Assembly (NCBI GenBank): GCA_036679665.1
Contig: JAZHEJ010000039.1
Coordinates: forward strand, 96,262 to 160,261
DNA: 64,000 nt
Source of the DNA: Tethybacter castelli
Lineage (GTDB): Bacteria > Pseudomonadota > Gammaproteobacteria > Tethybacterales > Tethybacteraceae
Direction: 5' to 3'
Positions 36,513 to 45,302 of this stretch are shown here, piece by piece. The notes below the pieces were generated by a model. That model was not told where the DNA came from. It saw only the letters and a program-made list of their open reading frames with translations, and made no database searches. Both the position numbers and the translations under genes were made by a program. The first letter of the stretch is position 1, and each line of letters starts with the position of its first letter.

Positions 36513-36830
36513 ATGTTCCGTTTACTGTTTTTATTTGTTATTTTCGTTGGACTGTCTGGTTGCGGACTGACCCGTGATATTGAAATAAGACAAGGACACG
36601 AAGAGTTTACCGAAGAAAAACTGCGCGGGGTGGAAGGACTAAATTCTGAACAGGTCAGACAGAGGCTGGGACCGCCGCAGTCACGTTGGAATTTGGAAAA
36701 TCAAGTTTGGATTTACTACTACCGAATAAAGAACCGTTCAACCGAACGTTGGCAAACCGTTGTGATCGAATTTGACGCTAATCTGGTTGCTAAAGAAGTG
36801 CGATTTGAAGATTATGTAGCGGATGAATAA
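36513..36830 (+). CDS. bamE: BamE-like outer-membrane assembly lipoprotein
   Basis: A 105-residue protein with a lipoprotein signal: hydrophobic FRLLFLFVIFVG and lipobox LSGC with Cys17 as the first mature residue. The mature part has the SmpA/OmlA pattern of a helix (LNSEQVRQRLGPPQ, resembling the GMT-QV--LG signature) followed by an aromatic strand (VWIYYYRI) and a V-I-EFDANLVAKEVRF strand pair. BamE stabilises BamD in the BAM complex. The family match is moderate; a divergent SmpA-fold lipoprotein is the alternative. The usual neighbour fur is absent. Overlaps dapB by eight bases. Confidence 0.75.
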   Translation: MFRLLFLFVIFVGLSGCGLTRDIEIRQGHEEFTEEKLRGVEGLNSEQVRQRLGPPQSRWNLENQVWIYYYRIKNRSTERWQTVVIEFDANLVAKEVRFEDYVADE

Positions 36831-37605
36831 ACTTTCAATCGCGGTATTCGGTGCGGCAGGTCGCATGGGACAGGCGATCATCGACATTATTAAAGACGAC
36901 GCCAATACGCAACTGGGGGCTGTTATTGAACGCGACGATCACCCTGCCCTTGGCCAAACACTTTTTGACGATACAAGCGTGTTGCGTTGCGTGGCTGAAA
37001 GTGATTTATCAAATTGTGAAACAATGATCGCTTTTCCTACCGCAGAAGGAGTAACCTCCGCGATCGATTGTGCAACGAACAATAATCTTGCACTGGTGAT
37101 GGGAACCACCGGTTTAAACGACGAACAACAAGAGCAGATTAAGCTTGCTTCGGTCAAAACACCGGTGTTGTGGGCAGCCAATATGTCGCTTGGAATTTGT
37201 GTATTGTCGCGTCTGTTGGAACAAGCTGTTCATCAACTGGCACAATGGGATATTGAAATACTGGAGTTTCATCATCGCGGAAAGCTTGATACTCCATCCG
37301 GCACCGCGTTGCATCTGGGAAAAGTTGTGCGAGCGGCCAAACAACAAGAAATACCATTTAATTTGGATCGAAGTAAAAAGCGCCAACCGCGCGGCAACGA
37401 TGAAATAGGCATTGTGGCAATGCGCGGCGGCGATATTGTCGGAGAACATACCGTGTATCTGACTGGCACCGGAGAAAGACTGGAATTAACTCACCGCGCC
37501 TTGTCCCGCCACACATTTGCTTACGGAGCTGTACATGCTGCCAAATTGTTGATAGGTAAACCGGCTGGCCTATATCTGCTAGACGATATTTTGCCGAATC
37601 ATTAG
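36823..37605 (+). CDS. dapB: 4-hydroxy-tetrahydrodipicolinate reductase
   Basis: DapB reduces the product of DapA in the diaminopimelate/lysine pathway. The 260-residue protein has the nucleotide fold VFGAAGRMGQAIID, the catalytic pair of histidines in LEFHHRGKLDTPSGTAL near residue 148, MGTTGL in the middle and GTGERLELTHRALSR near the end. The usual neighbours carA and dnaJ are absent. It begins inside the bamE gene, so the two are cotranslated. Confidence 0.96.
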   Translation: MNKLSIAVFGAAGRMGQAIIDIIKDDANTQLGAVIERDDHPALGQTLFDDTSVLRCVAESDLSNCETMIAFPTAEGVTSAIDCATNNNLALVMGTTGLNDEQQEQIKLASVKTPVLWAANMSLGICVLSRLLEQAVHQLAQWDIEILEFHHRGKLDTPSGTALHLGKVVRAAKQQEIPFNLDRSKKRQPRGNDEIGIVAMRGGDIVGEHTVYLTGTGERLELTHRALSRHTFAYGAVHAAKLLIGKPAGLYLLDDILPNH

Positions 37606-37671
37606 CAAATTCGCCGATCGTACGTCTGTTACAATAAATGTGGTCAACACAAACATATTAGGAGAAACACT

Positions 37672-38286
37672 ATGTCGCTTGATTTTGCCGATTTGCCCTA
37701 CGCACATGACGCGCTGGAACCTCATATTGATGCACAAACTATGGAGATTCACCATGGCAAGCATCATCGGACCTACCATACCAAAATGCTAGATGCGTTG
37801 GACGGAAAACCCGAAGCCGAGCTTCCGATTGAGCAAATTCTAGCCAAGGCAGGAGAGCTAGGAGGCCCAGTACGAAACAATGCCGGCGGGTATTACAACC
37901 ACAATCTGTATTGGCGATGCATGTCTCCTAGCGGTGGCGGCAACCCGAGCGGTGAGTTTGCCGACGCGATTAACAAAGAATTTGGCGATGTGAACAAGTT
38001 GCGTGAAGCGATGACCCAAGCCGGTATCACACGTTTTGGCTCAGGATTTGCCTGGTTGATCTATCGTGACGATACTCTGAAAGTGGTCTCCACTCCCAAT
38101 CAGGATAACCCGCTGATGGATGTGGTTGAAGATGCGAGTAAAGGTATTCCGTTACTTGGCATAGATGTGTGGGAACACGCTTATTATCTCAAGTATCAAA
38201 ACCGGCGCCCTGATTACCTGAAGGCATTCTGGGAAGTTATTTGCTGGGATAGCGTTGCTGAGCGATTCGCTAAAGCCAAAAGCTAA
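37672..38286 (+). CDS. sodA: Superoxide dismutase, manganese type by residue pattern
   Basis: This 204-residue enzyme converts superoxide to peroxide and oxygen. The metal ligands are His27, His77, Asp165 and His169. Gln144 lies in TPNQDNPL and residue 73 is Gly, the arrangement of manganese enzymes; iron enzymes of gammaproteobacteria usually carry the Gln four residues before the second His ligand. The closing GIDVWEHAYYLKYQNRRPDY looks like Bacillus-type SodA. A cambialistic enzyme is possible. A clear AGGAG site lies at 37660-37664 before ATG 37672. It stands alone, convergent with gcvP. Confidence 0.93.
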   Translation: MSLDFADLPYAHDALEPHIDAQTMEIHHGKHHRTYHTKMLDALDGKPEAELPIEQILAKAGELGGPVRNNAGGYYNHNLYWRCMSPSGGGNPSGEFADAINKEFGDVNKLREAMTQAGITRFGSGFAWLIYRDDTLKVVSTPNQDNPLMDVVEDASKGIPLLGIDVWEHAYYLKYQNRRPDYLKAFWEVICWDSVAERFAKAKS

Positions 38287-38289
38287 AGT

Positions 38290-41154
38290 CTAGCTCAGCT
38301 CTTCATCAGGTTCGAGCGTGCAACGCAAGTTGCGGTCGCCGAATACCTGATCGATTCTTGATACCGGAGGCCAATACTTGTTGTTGCGTATCCAGGGTAA
38401 AGGGTAAGCGGCCTGTTCGCGGCTATAAGGAGCTTGATAATCCTCGGCTAGCAAATCCGCCGCGACATGCGGTGCATTGATCAAAGGATTATTGGTTTGA
38501 TCCAAGTGTCCTTCCTCGATTTGAGCTATTTCTTTGCGGATGGCAATCAGCGCCTCGCAGAATCTGTCTATCTCCTCTTTAGGTTCTGATTCGGTTGGCT
38601 CAATCATCAGTGCCCCAACCACGGGGAATGATATGGTGGGCGCGTGAAAACCCATGTCGATTAGCCGCTTGGCGATATCTTCAACGCCGATACCGGCGGT
38701 TTTTTTGTAAGCGCGCGCATCTAAAATAAATTCGTGGGCACAGTTTCCGTTGCTATCAGTATACGCCAGGTCATAATGCGCGGCAAGCAACTTTGCCATG
38801 TAGTTAGCTGACAATACCGCAATCGTGCTTGCCTTGCGTAGCCCTTGAGCGCCCATCATTCGCATATAAGCCCATGAAATGATAAGTAACAATGCAGAGC
38901 CCAACGGTGTGGAGCTTATCGCGCCGTCGGTTCTGTCACTTTCTATTTTAGTAAAGTGCCCGGGCAAGTGCGGTTTGAGATGTTCCCGGCACACAACCGG
39001 TCCCATGCCCGGACCTCCTCCACCATGAGGAATACAAAAAGTTTTGTGCAGGTTGATATGCATGATATCGGGACCAAACTTACCAGGCTCAGCAATTCCC
39101 ACCAGCGCGTTTAAGTTGGCTCCATCCATGTATATTTGCCCACCATTGCTGTGAATCAAATCACAAATTTCAATGATCTGTGGGCTATAAATCCCACAAG
39201 TGGAAGGATAAGTGACCATCAGCGCGGCAAGGTGTTTGCTGTATTGCTGCACTTTGGCACGCAAGTCATCCATGTCTATTTCACCATTGGCGTCAATCGC
39301 CACCGTGACTACCTGCAATCCGGCCATCACGGCACTAGCAGGATTAGTCCCATGTGCTGATTCTGGAACCAAGCAGATATTTCGCTCAGTTTCACCGTTA
39401 GCCTGATGGTAACCGCAAATGGCCAATAGACCACAATACTCACCCTGTGAACCAGCGTTTGGTTGCATAGTTATCGCGTCAAAGCCGGTTATGGAGGTAA
39501 GCATATCGCCCAAGTCGTCTGCTATAGCGATGATACCAGCCTGGCTGGATCGCTCTGAAAATGGATGTACATTACCAAATTCTGGCCATGATAAAGCTGC
39601 CATCTGGGTTGTGGCATTGAGTTTCATAGTGCAAGAACCTAGCGGAATCATAGAACGATTCAAAGCAATATCCCGCGACGCGAGCATCTGCAAATAACGC
39701 ATAAATGCGTGTTCGCTGACATGGCGTGAAAAAACCGGTTGAGGCAAGATCTGATCTTTGCGCAACAACTGATCAGGTAGCGATGACGACACTGCGGAAC
39801 TAGGCGACGCTCCAAGTGCCTCGATAATCAATCCTATGTCATGGTCAGTTGTGGTTTCATCACAGCTCAAAGAGATCATTCCATCTTGAGCTAACACATC
39901 GATCCCTTTGGCGGCAAGATCAGATTTAATTTGCTCCGCGTTGGGTGTTCGTAAACGTAGCGTGTCAAAAAAGCTGCTGTGCACAAGATCTATATCAGCT
40001 GCTTGGGCTGCTTGGGCAATCTTACAGGCTTGGTTGTGAACACGCTTGGCAATGCCGACTAAGCCTTTGGGGCCGTGATAGACGGCAAAAGCGGCGGCTA
40101 GGATCGCCGGTAAAACTTGAGCGGTACAAATATTTGAAGTGGCTTTGGCGCGGCGGATATGTTGCTCACGTGTTTGTAATGCCAGGCGTAATGCCAGGCG
40201 ATCGTTGGTGTCACGACTGATACCCACTATCCGCCCGGGTAAAAAACGAGTACATTGTGATTCGCAAGTAAAAAAAGCCGCATGCGGCCCGCCCGCGCCT
40301 AACGGTAAACCAAATCTCTGACTTGATCCAATCGCGACACTAGCGCCCATTTCTCCTGGCGATTTGAGCAAACAAAGCGCCAGTAAATCGGTACACAGCG
40401 CAGTTTTTACATTGTCAGATGCAAGTTGTGCAATCAGCTCTGAGTGATCTTGCACCAACCCTGAAGAACCTGGCATACCAAGTAAAGCGCCAAAAGCGCC
40501 CTCTTTAATAAAATCTTCTTTTTGTGCGCAAATCACCAGTTCAATATCAAGCGGTTTGGCTCGGGTGCGCAACACCGCCAGAATTTGGGGATGCAGATCA
40601 GCATCTACTAAAAAACGATTCTTTGCCTTGTCTTTGCACGCGCGCAACAACAAAATCATGGCTTCAGCAGCTGCCGTTGCCTCGTCAAGTAATGATGCGT
40701 TGGCCATCGGCAAACCACAAAGGCTGGTAACCATAGTTTGGAAATTCAGCAACATTTCCAACCGCCCTTGAGATATCTCGGCCTGATAAGGAGTATATGC
40801 CGTGTACCAAGACGGGTTTTCCAGAATATGACGCTGCACCGGACCGGGCATATGACAGTTATAGTAGCCAAGTCCTAGCATTGCCTTATGGCTGCTGTTC
40901 ATACTCGCAAAATTGCGCAGCACATCCAGCGCTTCGACTTCACTTAACGGTTCGGTCGTCAATCGGTGTTCACTGATGGCGGGAAATGCCGACACCTTAT
41001 CGGTGCGGATTTCGTCCGGGACAACTTGAGCTAAAAATTCTTCGCAGTCAGCTGCCCCAACCACATCGAGCATGTCTTGCAAATCTTGACCTTGAGGCCC
41101 GATATGACGTCGTGCAAAACTTTCCTCTTGGAAAGTTGGGCGAGAAGATCCCAT
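38290..41154 (-). CDS. gcvP: Glycine dehydrogenase (decarboxylating), P protein
   Basis: GcvP decarboxylates glycine with pyridoxal phosphate and passes the aminomethyl group to lipoyl-GcvH. The single 954-residue chain is the fused form. The N-terminal half has SFARRHIGP and MIGLGYYN-like MLGLGYYNCHMP. The C-terminal half has the cofactor lysine in HINLHKTFCIPHGGGGPG. Its ATG shares one base with the gcvH stop (TAATG), making gcvT-gcvH-gcvP one unit, three bases away from convergent sodA. Confidence 0.97.
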   Translation of the reverse strand: MGSSRPTFQEESFARRHIGPQGQDLQDMLDVVGAADCEEFLAQVVPDEIRTDKVSAFPAISEHRLTTEPLSEVEALDVLRNFASMNSSHKAMLGLGYYNCHMPGPVQRHILENPSWYTAYTPYQAEISQGRLEMLLNFQTMVTSLCGLPMANASLLDEATAAAEAMILLLRACKDKAKNRFLVDADLHPQILAVLRTRAKPLDIELVICAQKEDFIKEGAFGALLGMPGSSGLVQDHSELIAQLASDNVKTALCTDLLALCLLKSPGEMGASVAIGSSQRFGLPLGAGGPHAAFFTCESQCTRFLPGRIVGISRDTNDRLALRLALQTREQHIRRAKATSNICTAQVLPAILAAAFAVYHGPKGLVGIAKRVHNQACKIAQAAQAADIDLVHSSFFDTLRLRTPNAEQIKSDLAAKGIDVLAQDGMISLSCDETTTDHDIGLIIEALGASPSSAVSSSLPDQLLRKDQILPQPVFSRHVSEHAFMRYLQMLASRDIALNRSMIPLGSCTMKLNATTQMAALSWPEFGNVHPFSERSSQAGIIAIADDLGDMLTSITGFDAITMQPNAGSQGEYCGLLAICGYHQANGETERNICLVPESAHGTNPASAVMAGLQVVTVAIDANGEIDMDDLRAKVQQYSKHLAALMVTYPSTCGIYSPQIIEICDLIHSNGGQIYMDGANLNALVGIAEPGKFGPDIMHINLHKTFCIPHGGGGPGMGPVVCREHLKPHLPGHFTKIESDRTDGAISSTPLGSALLLIISWAYMRMMGAQGLRKASTIAVLSANYMAKLLAAHYDLAYTDSNGNCAHEFILDARAYKKTAGIGVEDIAKRLIDMGFHAPTISFPVVGALMIEPTESEPKEEIDRFCEALIAIRKEIAQIEEGHLDQTNNPLINAPHVAADLLAEDYQAPYSREQAAYPLPWIRNNKYWPPVSRIDQVFGDRNLRCTLEPDEELS

Positions 41155-41528
41155 TATTCAGCAATTAGAGCTGAATATTGCTGATCATCTATGAAGCCTG
41201 TCAGATCAGGTGAACCGTCAGTTTGTATTTCAAATAACCAGCCGTCTTCTTCAGGCGACTGATTGACGAGCTCAGGTTCCGCATCTAGACGCTCATTAAT
41301 TGCCACGATCTTACCGGCGACCGGCGCATAAATATCGCTGGCGGATTTAACCGACTCAACCACTGAGCAAGCGTCGCCTGCGCCGTGTTCACTTCCAACA
41401 TCAGGCAATTCAACCGTAACGACATCGCCAAGCTGATCTTGGGCGTAATCGGTAATACCGACACGCCAAGTCGATTCGTTGTTGGCAGGCGCTATCCATT
41501 CATGTTCGCGGGTATAGTACTTTGTCAT
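41154..41528 (-). CDS. gcvH: Glycine cleavage system H protein
   Basis: GcvH carries a lipoyl group between the P, T and L proteins. The 124-residue length is normal. The lipoylated lysine lies in SVVESVKSASDIYAPVAG, and YTREHEWIAP opens the protein as in the family. It lies two bases after gcvT. Confidence 0.97.
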   Translation of the reverse strand: MTKYYTREHEWIAPANNESTWRVGITDYAQDQLGDVVTVELPDVGSEHGAGDACSVVESVKSASDIYAPVAGKIVAINERLDAEPELVNQSPEEDGWLFEIQTDGSPDLTGFIDDQQYSALIAE

Positions 41529-41530
41529 AA

Positions 41531-42649
41531 TTATTTTTTCTTGGAAAGTAAATGATAATTGTGGGCTACAAAGGGCAGTTTCACGACTGTTGCGTTGATA
41601 TCACGTCCGCGCTGACTGGCGGTTAATTGAGTACCTGGTTCACTATATTGAGTCGCCACAAGTGCAAGCGCGATCGGATAACCCAAAGTTGGAGAATGGT
41701 TACCACTGGTGACCACTCCGGCTGGCTGGCCGTCACAGGTTAATTCGATCTTTGCGCGGAGTGCTTGTTTACTATCAACCTTGATACCAACCAAATTGCG
41801 CGAAGCACCTTCTACGTATTTACGCAAAATAGTTTGCGCTCCGATGAAACCGCCGGATTTGCGCCGCGACGGAGACATGCAAAAAGTAAGTCCCGACTCA
41901 ATTAGCGTCCATTCGGAAGTAAGATCCTGGCCGTAAAGGCAAAGCCCTGCTTCAAGACGCAGCGTGTCGCGCGCACCGAGGCCGGCGGGCCGACATACCC
42001 CGCTTGCACATATTTGTTTTGCTAGCTGTTCCGCATGGTTTGCCGGCACTAATATTTCAAATCCATCTTCGCCGGTGTAGCCACAGCGACAGATCCTCAC
42101 TTCGCATCCGTTATAGTCGCACCACCTGCTATCCATAAAATACAGTTCCGCGATAGCGGGAAAAATACCGCTAATTAATTCAGCGGCTAGCGGCCCTTGT
42201 ATAGCTAGCAAAGCGTGGCCGGTAATCACATCCAAGTTGCAATTGCCTTGTAAATGAGCTTGAACATGATTTTTTACTTCAGTAGCGCGGGCAGCGTTGC
42301 TGATTATGAACCAGCCCTGCTCATCGTTGCCCGCGACCAAATCGTCAATGGCCCCGCCTTCGGAATTGCTAAGGCAGCAATATTTATTGCGGTTAAGTTT
42401 GAGTTTTTCTGCGGCGATCGGTAGGAGCCTGTCGATATTGGTATGACGATCAGGCCCGGTCAAGCGCATCTGAAACATATGCGAAACATCAAATAGCGAC
42501 GCTCCTTTGCGCGTCTGGTGATGTTCGGCCAGAATCCCGGCGTTGGTATATTGCAAGGGCATTTCCCAGCCCGCAAACGCCGTAAATTGAGCGTTGCAAG
42601 ACTTATGCCATTGTGCTAGCGGAGAAGTTTTCAGCGCTTTATCAGACAT
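41531..42649 (-). CDS. gcvT: Glycine cleavage system T protein (aminomethyltransferase)
   Basis: GcvT moves the methylene group to tetrahydrofolate and releases ammonia. The 372-residue protein has the family blocks AGWEMPLQY, SLFDVSHM, GGAIDDLV, RCGYTGEDGFEI and GLGARDTLRLEAGLCLYGQD. It is the first gene of the gcvTHP unit and lies downstream of a leader that resembles a glycine riboswitch (42676-42750), so expression is probably induced by glycine. AGAGG precedes the ATG. Confidence 0.96.
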   Translation of the reverse strand: MSDKALKTSPLAQWHKSCNAQFTAFAGWEMPLQYTNAGILAEHHQTRKGASLFDVSHMFQMRLTGPDRHTNIDRLLPIAAEKLKLNRNKYCCLSNSEGGAIDDLVAGNDEQGWFIISNAARATEVKNHVQAHLQGNCNLDVITGHALLAIQGPLAAELISGIFPAIAELYFMDSRWCDYNGCEVRICRCGYTGEDGFEILVPANHAEQLAKQICASGVCRPAGLGARDTLRLEAGLCLYGQDLTSEWTLIESGLTFCMSPSRRKSGGFIGAQTILRKYVEGASRNLVGIKVDSKQALRAKIELTCDGQPAGVVTSGNHSPTLGYPIALALVATQYSEPGTQLTASQRGRDINATVVKLPFVAHNYHLLSKKK

Positions 42650-42675
42650 AAATTAATCCTCTGCTCATTTGTTTG

Positions 42676-42750
42676 AACTGGTAATTTATCTAGCGAATGA
42701 AAATTGTTCCTTCGATGAGGCAAAAAAACCGCCTTCACTCTAGATGGGTT
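42676..42750 (-). promoter_or_regulatory. Candidate degenerate glycine riboswitch in the gcvT leader
   Basis: Read on the minus strand, the leader has in order: CTAGAG, a hairpin (TGAAGGC / GCCTCA with one bulge), CATCGAAGGAACAA, a ten-base linker and CTAGATAAATTACCAG. In the glycine aptamer the corresponding blocks are CUGGAGAG, stem P2, CGCCGAAGGAGCAA and CUCAGGUAAAAGGACAG. The central block is strong and the 3' block is only about two thirds matched. P1 has a mismatch. Only one aptamer is visible. Position and gene fit; sequence support is partial. Confidence 0.4.
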
Positions 42751-42754
42751 ATAT

Positions 42755-42783
42755 AAAATAATTTATGGCTTTGATGTTTCCAA
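42755..42783 (-). promoter_or_regulatory. Candidate promoter for gcvTHP
   Basis: On the minus strand TTGGAA (42783-42778) and TATTTT (42760-42755) are separated by exactly 17 bases, each matching 4 of 6 consensus positions. Transcription would start near 42748, precisely where the riboswitch-like blocks begin, which supports both calls. Confidence 0.4.
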
Positions 42784-42796
42784 AAAAGTTGATTGA

Positions 42797-42850
42797 CGGC
42801 AACTGCCTATCGGCAACTATTTCTGAATAATATAGATAGTTCTCGGCAAT
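42797..42850. repeat. Three copies of CGGCAA(C/T) in the gcvT-xseB intergenic region
   Basis: CGGCAACT occurs at 42797-42804 and again at 42811-42818, and CGGCAAT at 42844-42850, all in the same orientation. The first two are 14 bases apart and the third follows after 33. They lie between the promoters of the two divergent units and could be a regulator site, but no known operator is recognised. Confidence 0.4.
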
Positions 42851-42887
42851 TTTACTGCATTATTATGCAATAGCAGATACAATTTCC

Positions 42888-42893
42888 TATAAT
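42888..42893 (+). promoter_or_regulatory. Perfect -10 hexamer upstream of xseB
   Basis: TATAAT at 42888-42893 lies 13 bases before the xseB ATG. No good -35 is present 16-18 bases upstream; a small inverted repeat (TGCAT/ATGCA at 42856-42869) occupies that spot and could bind a regulator. If used, the transcript would be nearly leaderless. Confidence 0.35.
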
Positions 42894-42906
42894 CAATATC
42901 GCAAGG

Positions 42907-43131
42907 ATGAACAAAACCATAGACGCTGAAGACAAAGATCAGGATTTCGAATCCGCTCTCAATTCCATTGAAAAACTGGTTAAAGAAATAGAAGACGGAT
43001 CATTACCGCTAAATCAGATAGTTGATAAATTTAAAGTGGCAGTTGAGCAAATCAATCACTGTCGCGCTATGCTAAATCAGGTCGATCAGCGAGTTCAAGT
43101 GTTAGAACAAGAGCTGAAAAAGACCGAATGA
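42907..43131 (+). CDS. xseB: Exodeoxyribonuclease VII small subunit
   Basis: XseB is the small subunit that coats the XseA catalytic subunit of the single-strand exonuclease VII. The 74-residue protein has the family pattern FESALNSIEKLVKEIEDGSL near residues 14-33, then the helical SLPLNQIVDKFKVAVEQI region. An AAGG site precedes the ATG. It heads the isoprenoid/tRNA cluster, next to ispA as in most gammaproteobacteria; dxs, often downstream, is absent. Confidence 0.93.
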   Translation: MNKTIDAEDKDQDFESALNSIEKLVKEIEDGSLPLNQIVDKFKVAVEQINHCRAMLNQVDQRVQVLEQELKKTE

Positions 43132-43191
43132 CTATTATTTTCGTTTGAAAAATTGGCGGATTAATCAGTCTGTTGACCTTCGTTAATAGTA

Positions 43192-44046
43192 ATGCCTTCT
43201 GGTTTCACAGCTTGGCGCAAGCAGCAACATCACAATATTGATTCACGGCTAACCAAAGCATTGCCGGATGATAATTCCACTTTATCCCAAGCGATGCGAT
43301 ATGCTACGTTAGGACAAGGTAAGCGACTTCGTCCGTTGCTATGTATAGCCGCGGCAACGTGTTGCGGTAATTCGCGTCAAGCGATCTATGTTGCCTGTGC
43401 GATTGAATTTATCCACTGCTATTCTTTAGTTCATGATGATATGCCGTGCATGGACGACGATTTATTACGTCGAGGCAAACCTTCTTGCCATGCCAAATAT
43501 GGCGAGACAGTTGCGTTATTGGCAGGAGACGGACTCCAAGCGCTGGGTTTTGCTGAATTGAGCAAAGCCGACCTGGGCAATCGAGCTCTTAAACTATTTG
43601 CTGACGCTGTGGGAATCAAAGGGATGATCGGCGGACAAGCAGATGATTTGGCCGGCAAAGCTAACGATCTGTCCTCCTTACGTCGCATGCACGCACGAAA
43701 ATCAGGTTCCTTACTGGCCGTATCCGCGCAACTAGGTGGTTTGGCGGCCAACGGCTCAGCTATACAACTAACCTGGTTACTGCGCTTTGGCAAAGAATTC
43801 GGAGTATTGTTCCAAATTGCCAACGATATCCAGGATGAAACGGCAAGCATGGAGCAAATAGGTAAGCAAACCGGACAGGATCGTAAACACGGCAGATCAA
43901 CGTATGTAACGATACTTGGCTTGGCCAAAGCACAACAGCAGTTACGCTTGATACGCCAGAAAATCTACACTATGTTGGGCAAATTTCCCGGTGATGCTAG
44001 TTTGTTAAGACAGTTGTGCGATTGGGCAATTCCAGAGATTAATTAG
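43192..44046 (+). CDS. ispA: Farnesyl/geranyl diphosphate synthase (short-chain prenyltransferase)
   Basis: IspA condenses isopentenyl diphosphate with allylic diphosphates to farnesyl diphosphate. The 284-residue protein has LGQGKRLRPLL, the first Asp-rich motif HDDMPCMDDDLLRRGKP (Asp82, Asp83, Asp88) and IGGQADDLAGKA. The second Asp-rich motif, normally DDILD, is NDIQD (211-215), so its first Asp is Asn. The residues before the first motif (IHCYSLVHDD) fit a farnesyl-length product. The last base of its stop is the first base of pcnB. Confidence 0.92.
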   Translation: MPSGFTAWRKQQHHNIDSRLTKALPDDNSTLSQAMRYATLGQGKRLRPLLCIAAATCCGNSRQAIYVACAIEFIHCYSLVHDDMPCMDDDLLRRGKPSCHAKYGETVALLAGDGLQALGFAELSKADLGNRALKLFADAVGIKGMIGGQADDLAGKANDLSSLRRMHARKSGSLLAVSAQLGGLAANGSAIQLTWLLRFGKEFGVLFQIANDIQDETASMEQIGKQTGQDRKHGRSTYVTILGLAKAQQQLRLIRQKIYTMLGKFPGDASLLRQLCDWAIPEIN

Positions 44047-45302
44047 TGGGCAAACAACAAATTTCAATGCGGCAAATGGGGATCGATGCCAAGCAGATCA
44101 ATAAGGCTGCGTTAGAAATTGTTCGTAAGTTGCATAGCAATAATCATGAGGCATATCTAGTTGGTGGCGCGGTGCGCGACTTGCTTTTTGGATTGAAGCC
44201 GAAAGATTTTGACGTGGCAACGAGTGCCCGACCTGAACAAATACGCCGGATTTTTCGAAGATCATGGATCATCGGGCGCCGGTTTCGGCTTGTCCATGTG
44301 CGTATCAAAAACGAACTTGTGGAGGTCGCGACTTTTCGTACTTTGCCTAGTAAAAAAAATATCGCTGCAACCGGTCAATTAGTCATAGACAATAATTTTG
44401 GCGATGATGCTCAAGAAGATGCATTGCGACGCGATCTTACCGTAAACGGATTGATGCTTGAACCCGAATCAGGAATGATTCACGACTATGTCAATGGCAT
44501 CCCTGACATACAATCGCGCAAGATGCGGGTAATTGGCGACCCGGAAGCTCGCTATCAAGAAGACCCGGTGCGCATGTTGCGTATATTACGTTTAGCGGCC
44601 AAACTGCAATGCACGGTTGCGGACAGTTCTTTGCAACCGATAGCTTCTAACGCCGATATCCTCGCAAATATTGTGCCGGCGCGTCTGCTTGAAGAAGTGA
44701 TAAAGCTAGTGCACTGTAAATATTCCCGCAATGGCTTTGAACTATGTCGCACACATAATTTACTCGCCCAGTTATTTCCCAATACCAAGCACTATAGTGA
44801 TGCGCAGTGGAAATTTTGTGAACAAGCATTAGCTAACAATGACCGTGCAATGCATGAAGGTAAACAAATTTCATTATCGTTAGTTTGCAGTGCCCTATAC
44901 TGGCCGATGATCAGTCAGAGTTGGCAGGATACCGCGTGCCATAATCGACGTTCCAACGTAATGAAAATGCGTCAGTACTACGACAAATCCGGAGTGCTGA
45001 CCAATCCTATTTTGTCACGCATAATTAGAGCTAGAATTTGGGAAATTTGGGAATATCAAGCACGGTTTCATGGCTTGTATAAACGGCGCAAAGCATTGAC
45101 AATTCGTCCCAACTATGCGGTATCAAAAGGATTGGAGTTTTTGCGGCTAAGGCACCACTTTGATGAGGTGCCAGAAGAAAAAATACAATGGTGGCAGACA
45201 TTCATTTCGGCAAATAAACAGCAACGTGAAGATATGGTACCTTCCAAAAAATCAACAAATAAAACGTCGAAAAAAACCAAAGCGATTTCAGAACATGGCT
45301 AA
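44046..45302 (+). CDS. pcnB: Poly(A) polymerase I
   Basis: PcnB adds poly(A) tails that promote RNA decay. The 418-residue protein starts with GTG at 44046 and has the nucleotidyltransferase signature VGGAVRDLLFGLKPKDFDVAT near residues 40-60, the RRSWIIGRRFRLVHV segment that separates poly(A) polymerases from CCA-adding enzymes, RRDLTVNGLML and EDPVRMLRILRLAAKL. The tail after residue 395 is rich in Lys, Ser and Thr, as in other PcnB proteins. A folK gene commonly follows; here it is tsaB, overlapping by eight bases. Confidence 0.9.
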   Translation: MGKQQISMRQMGIDAKQINKAALEIVRKLHSNNHEAYLVGGAVRDLLFGLKPKDFDVATSARPEQIRRIFRRSWIIGRRFRLVHVRIKNELVEVATFRTLPSKKNIAATGQLVIDNNFGDDAQEDALRRDLTVNGLMLEPESGMIHDYVNGIPDIQSRKMRVIGDPEARYQEDPVRMLRILRLAAKLQCTVADSSLQPIASNADILANIVPARLLEEVIKLVHCKYSRNGFELCRTHNLLAQLFPNTKHYSDAQWKFCEQALANNDRAMHEGKQISLSLVCSALYWPMISQSWQDTACHNRRSNVMKMRQYYDKSGVLTNPILSRIIRARIWEIWEYQARFHGLYKRRKALTIRPNYAVSKGLEFLRLRHHFDEVPEEKIQWWQTFISANKQQREDMVPSKKSTNKTSKKTKAISEHG

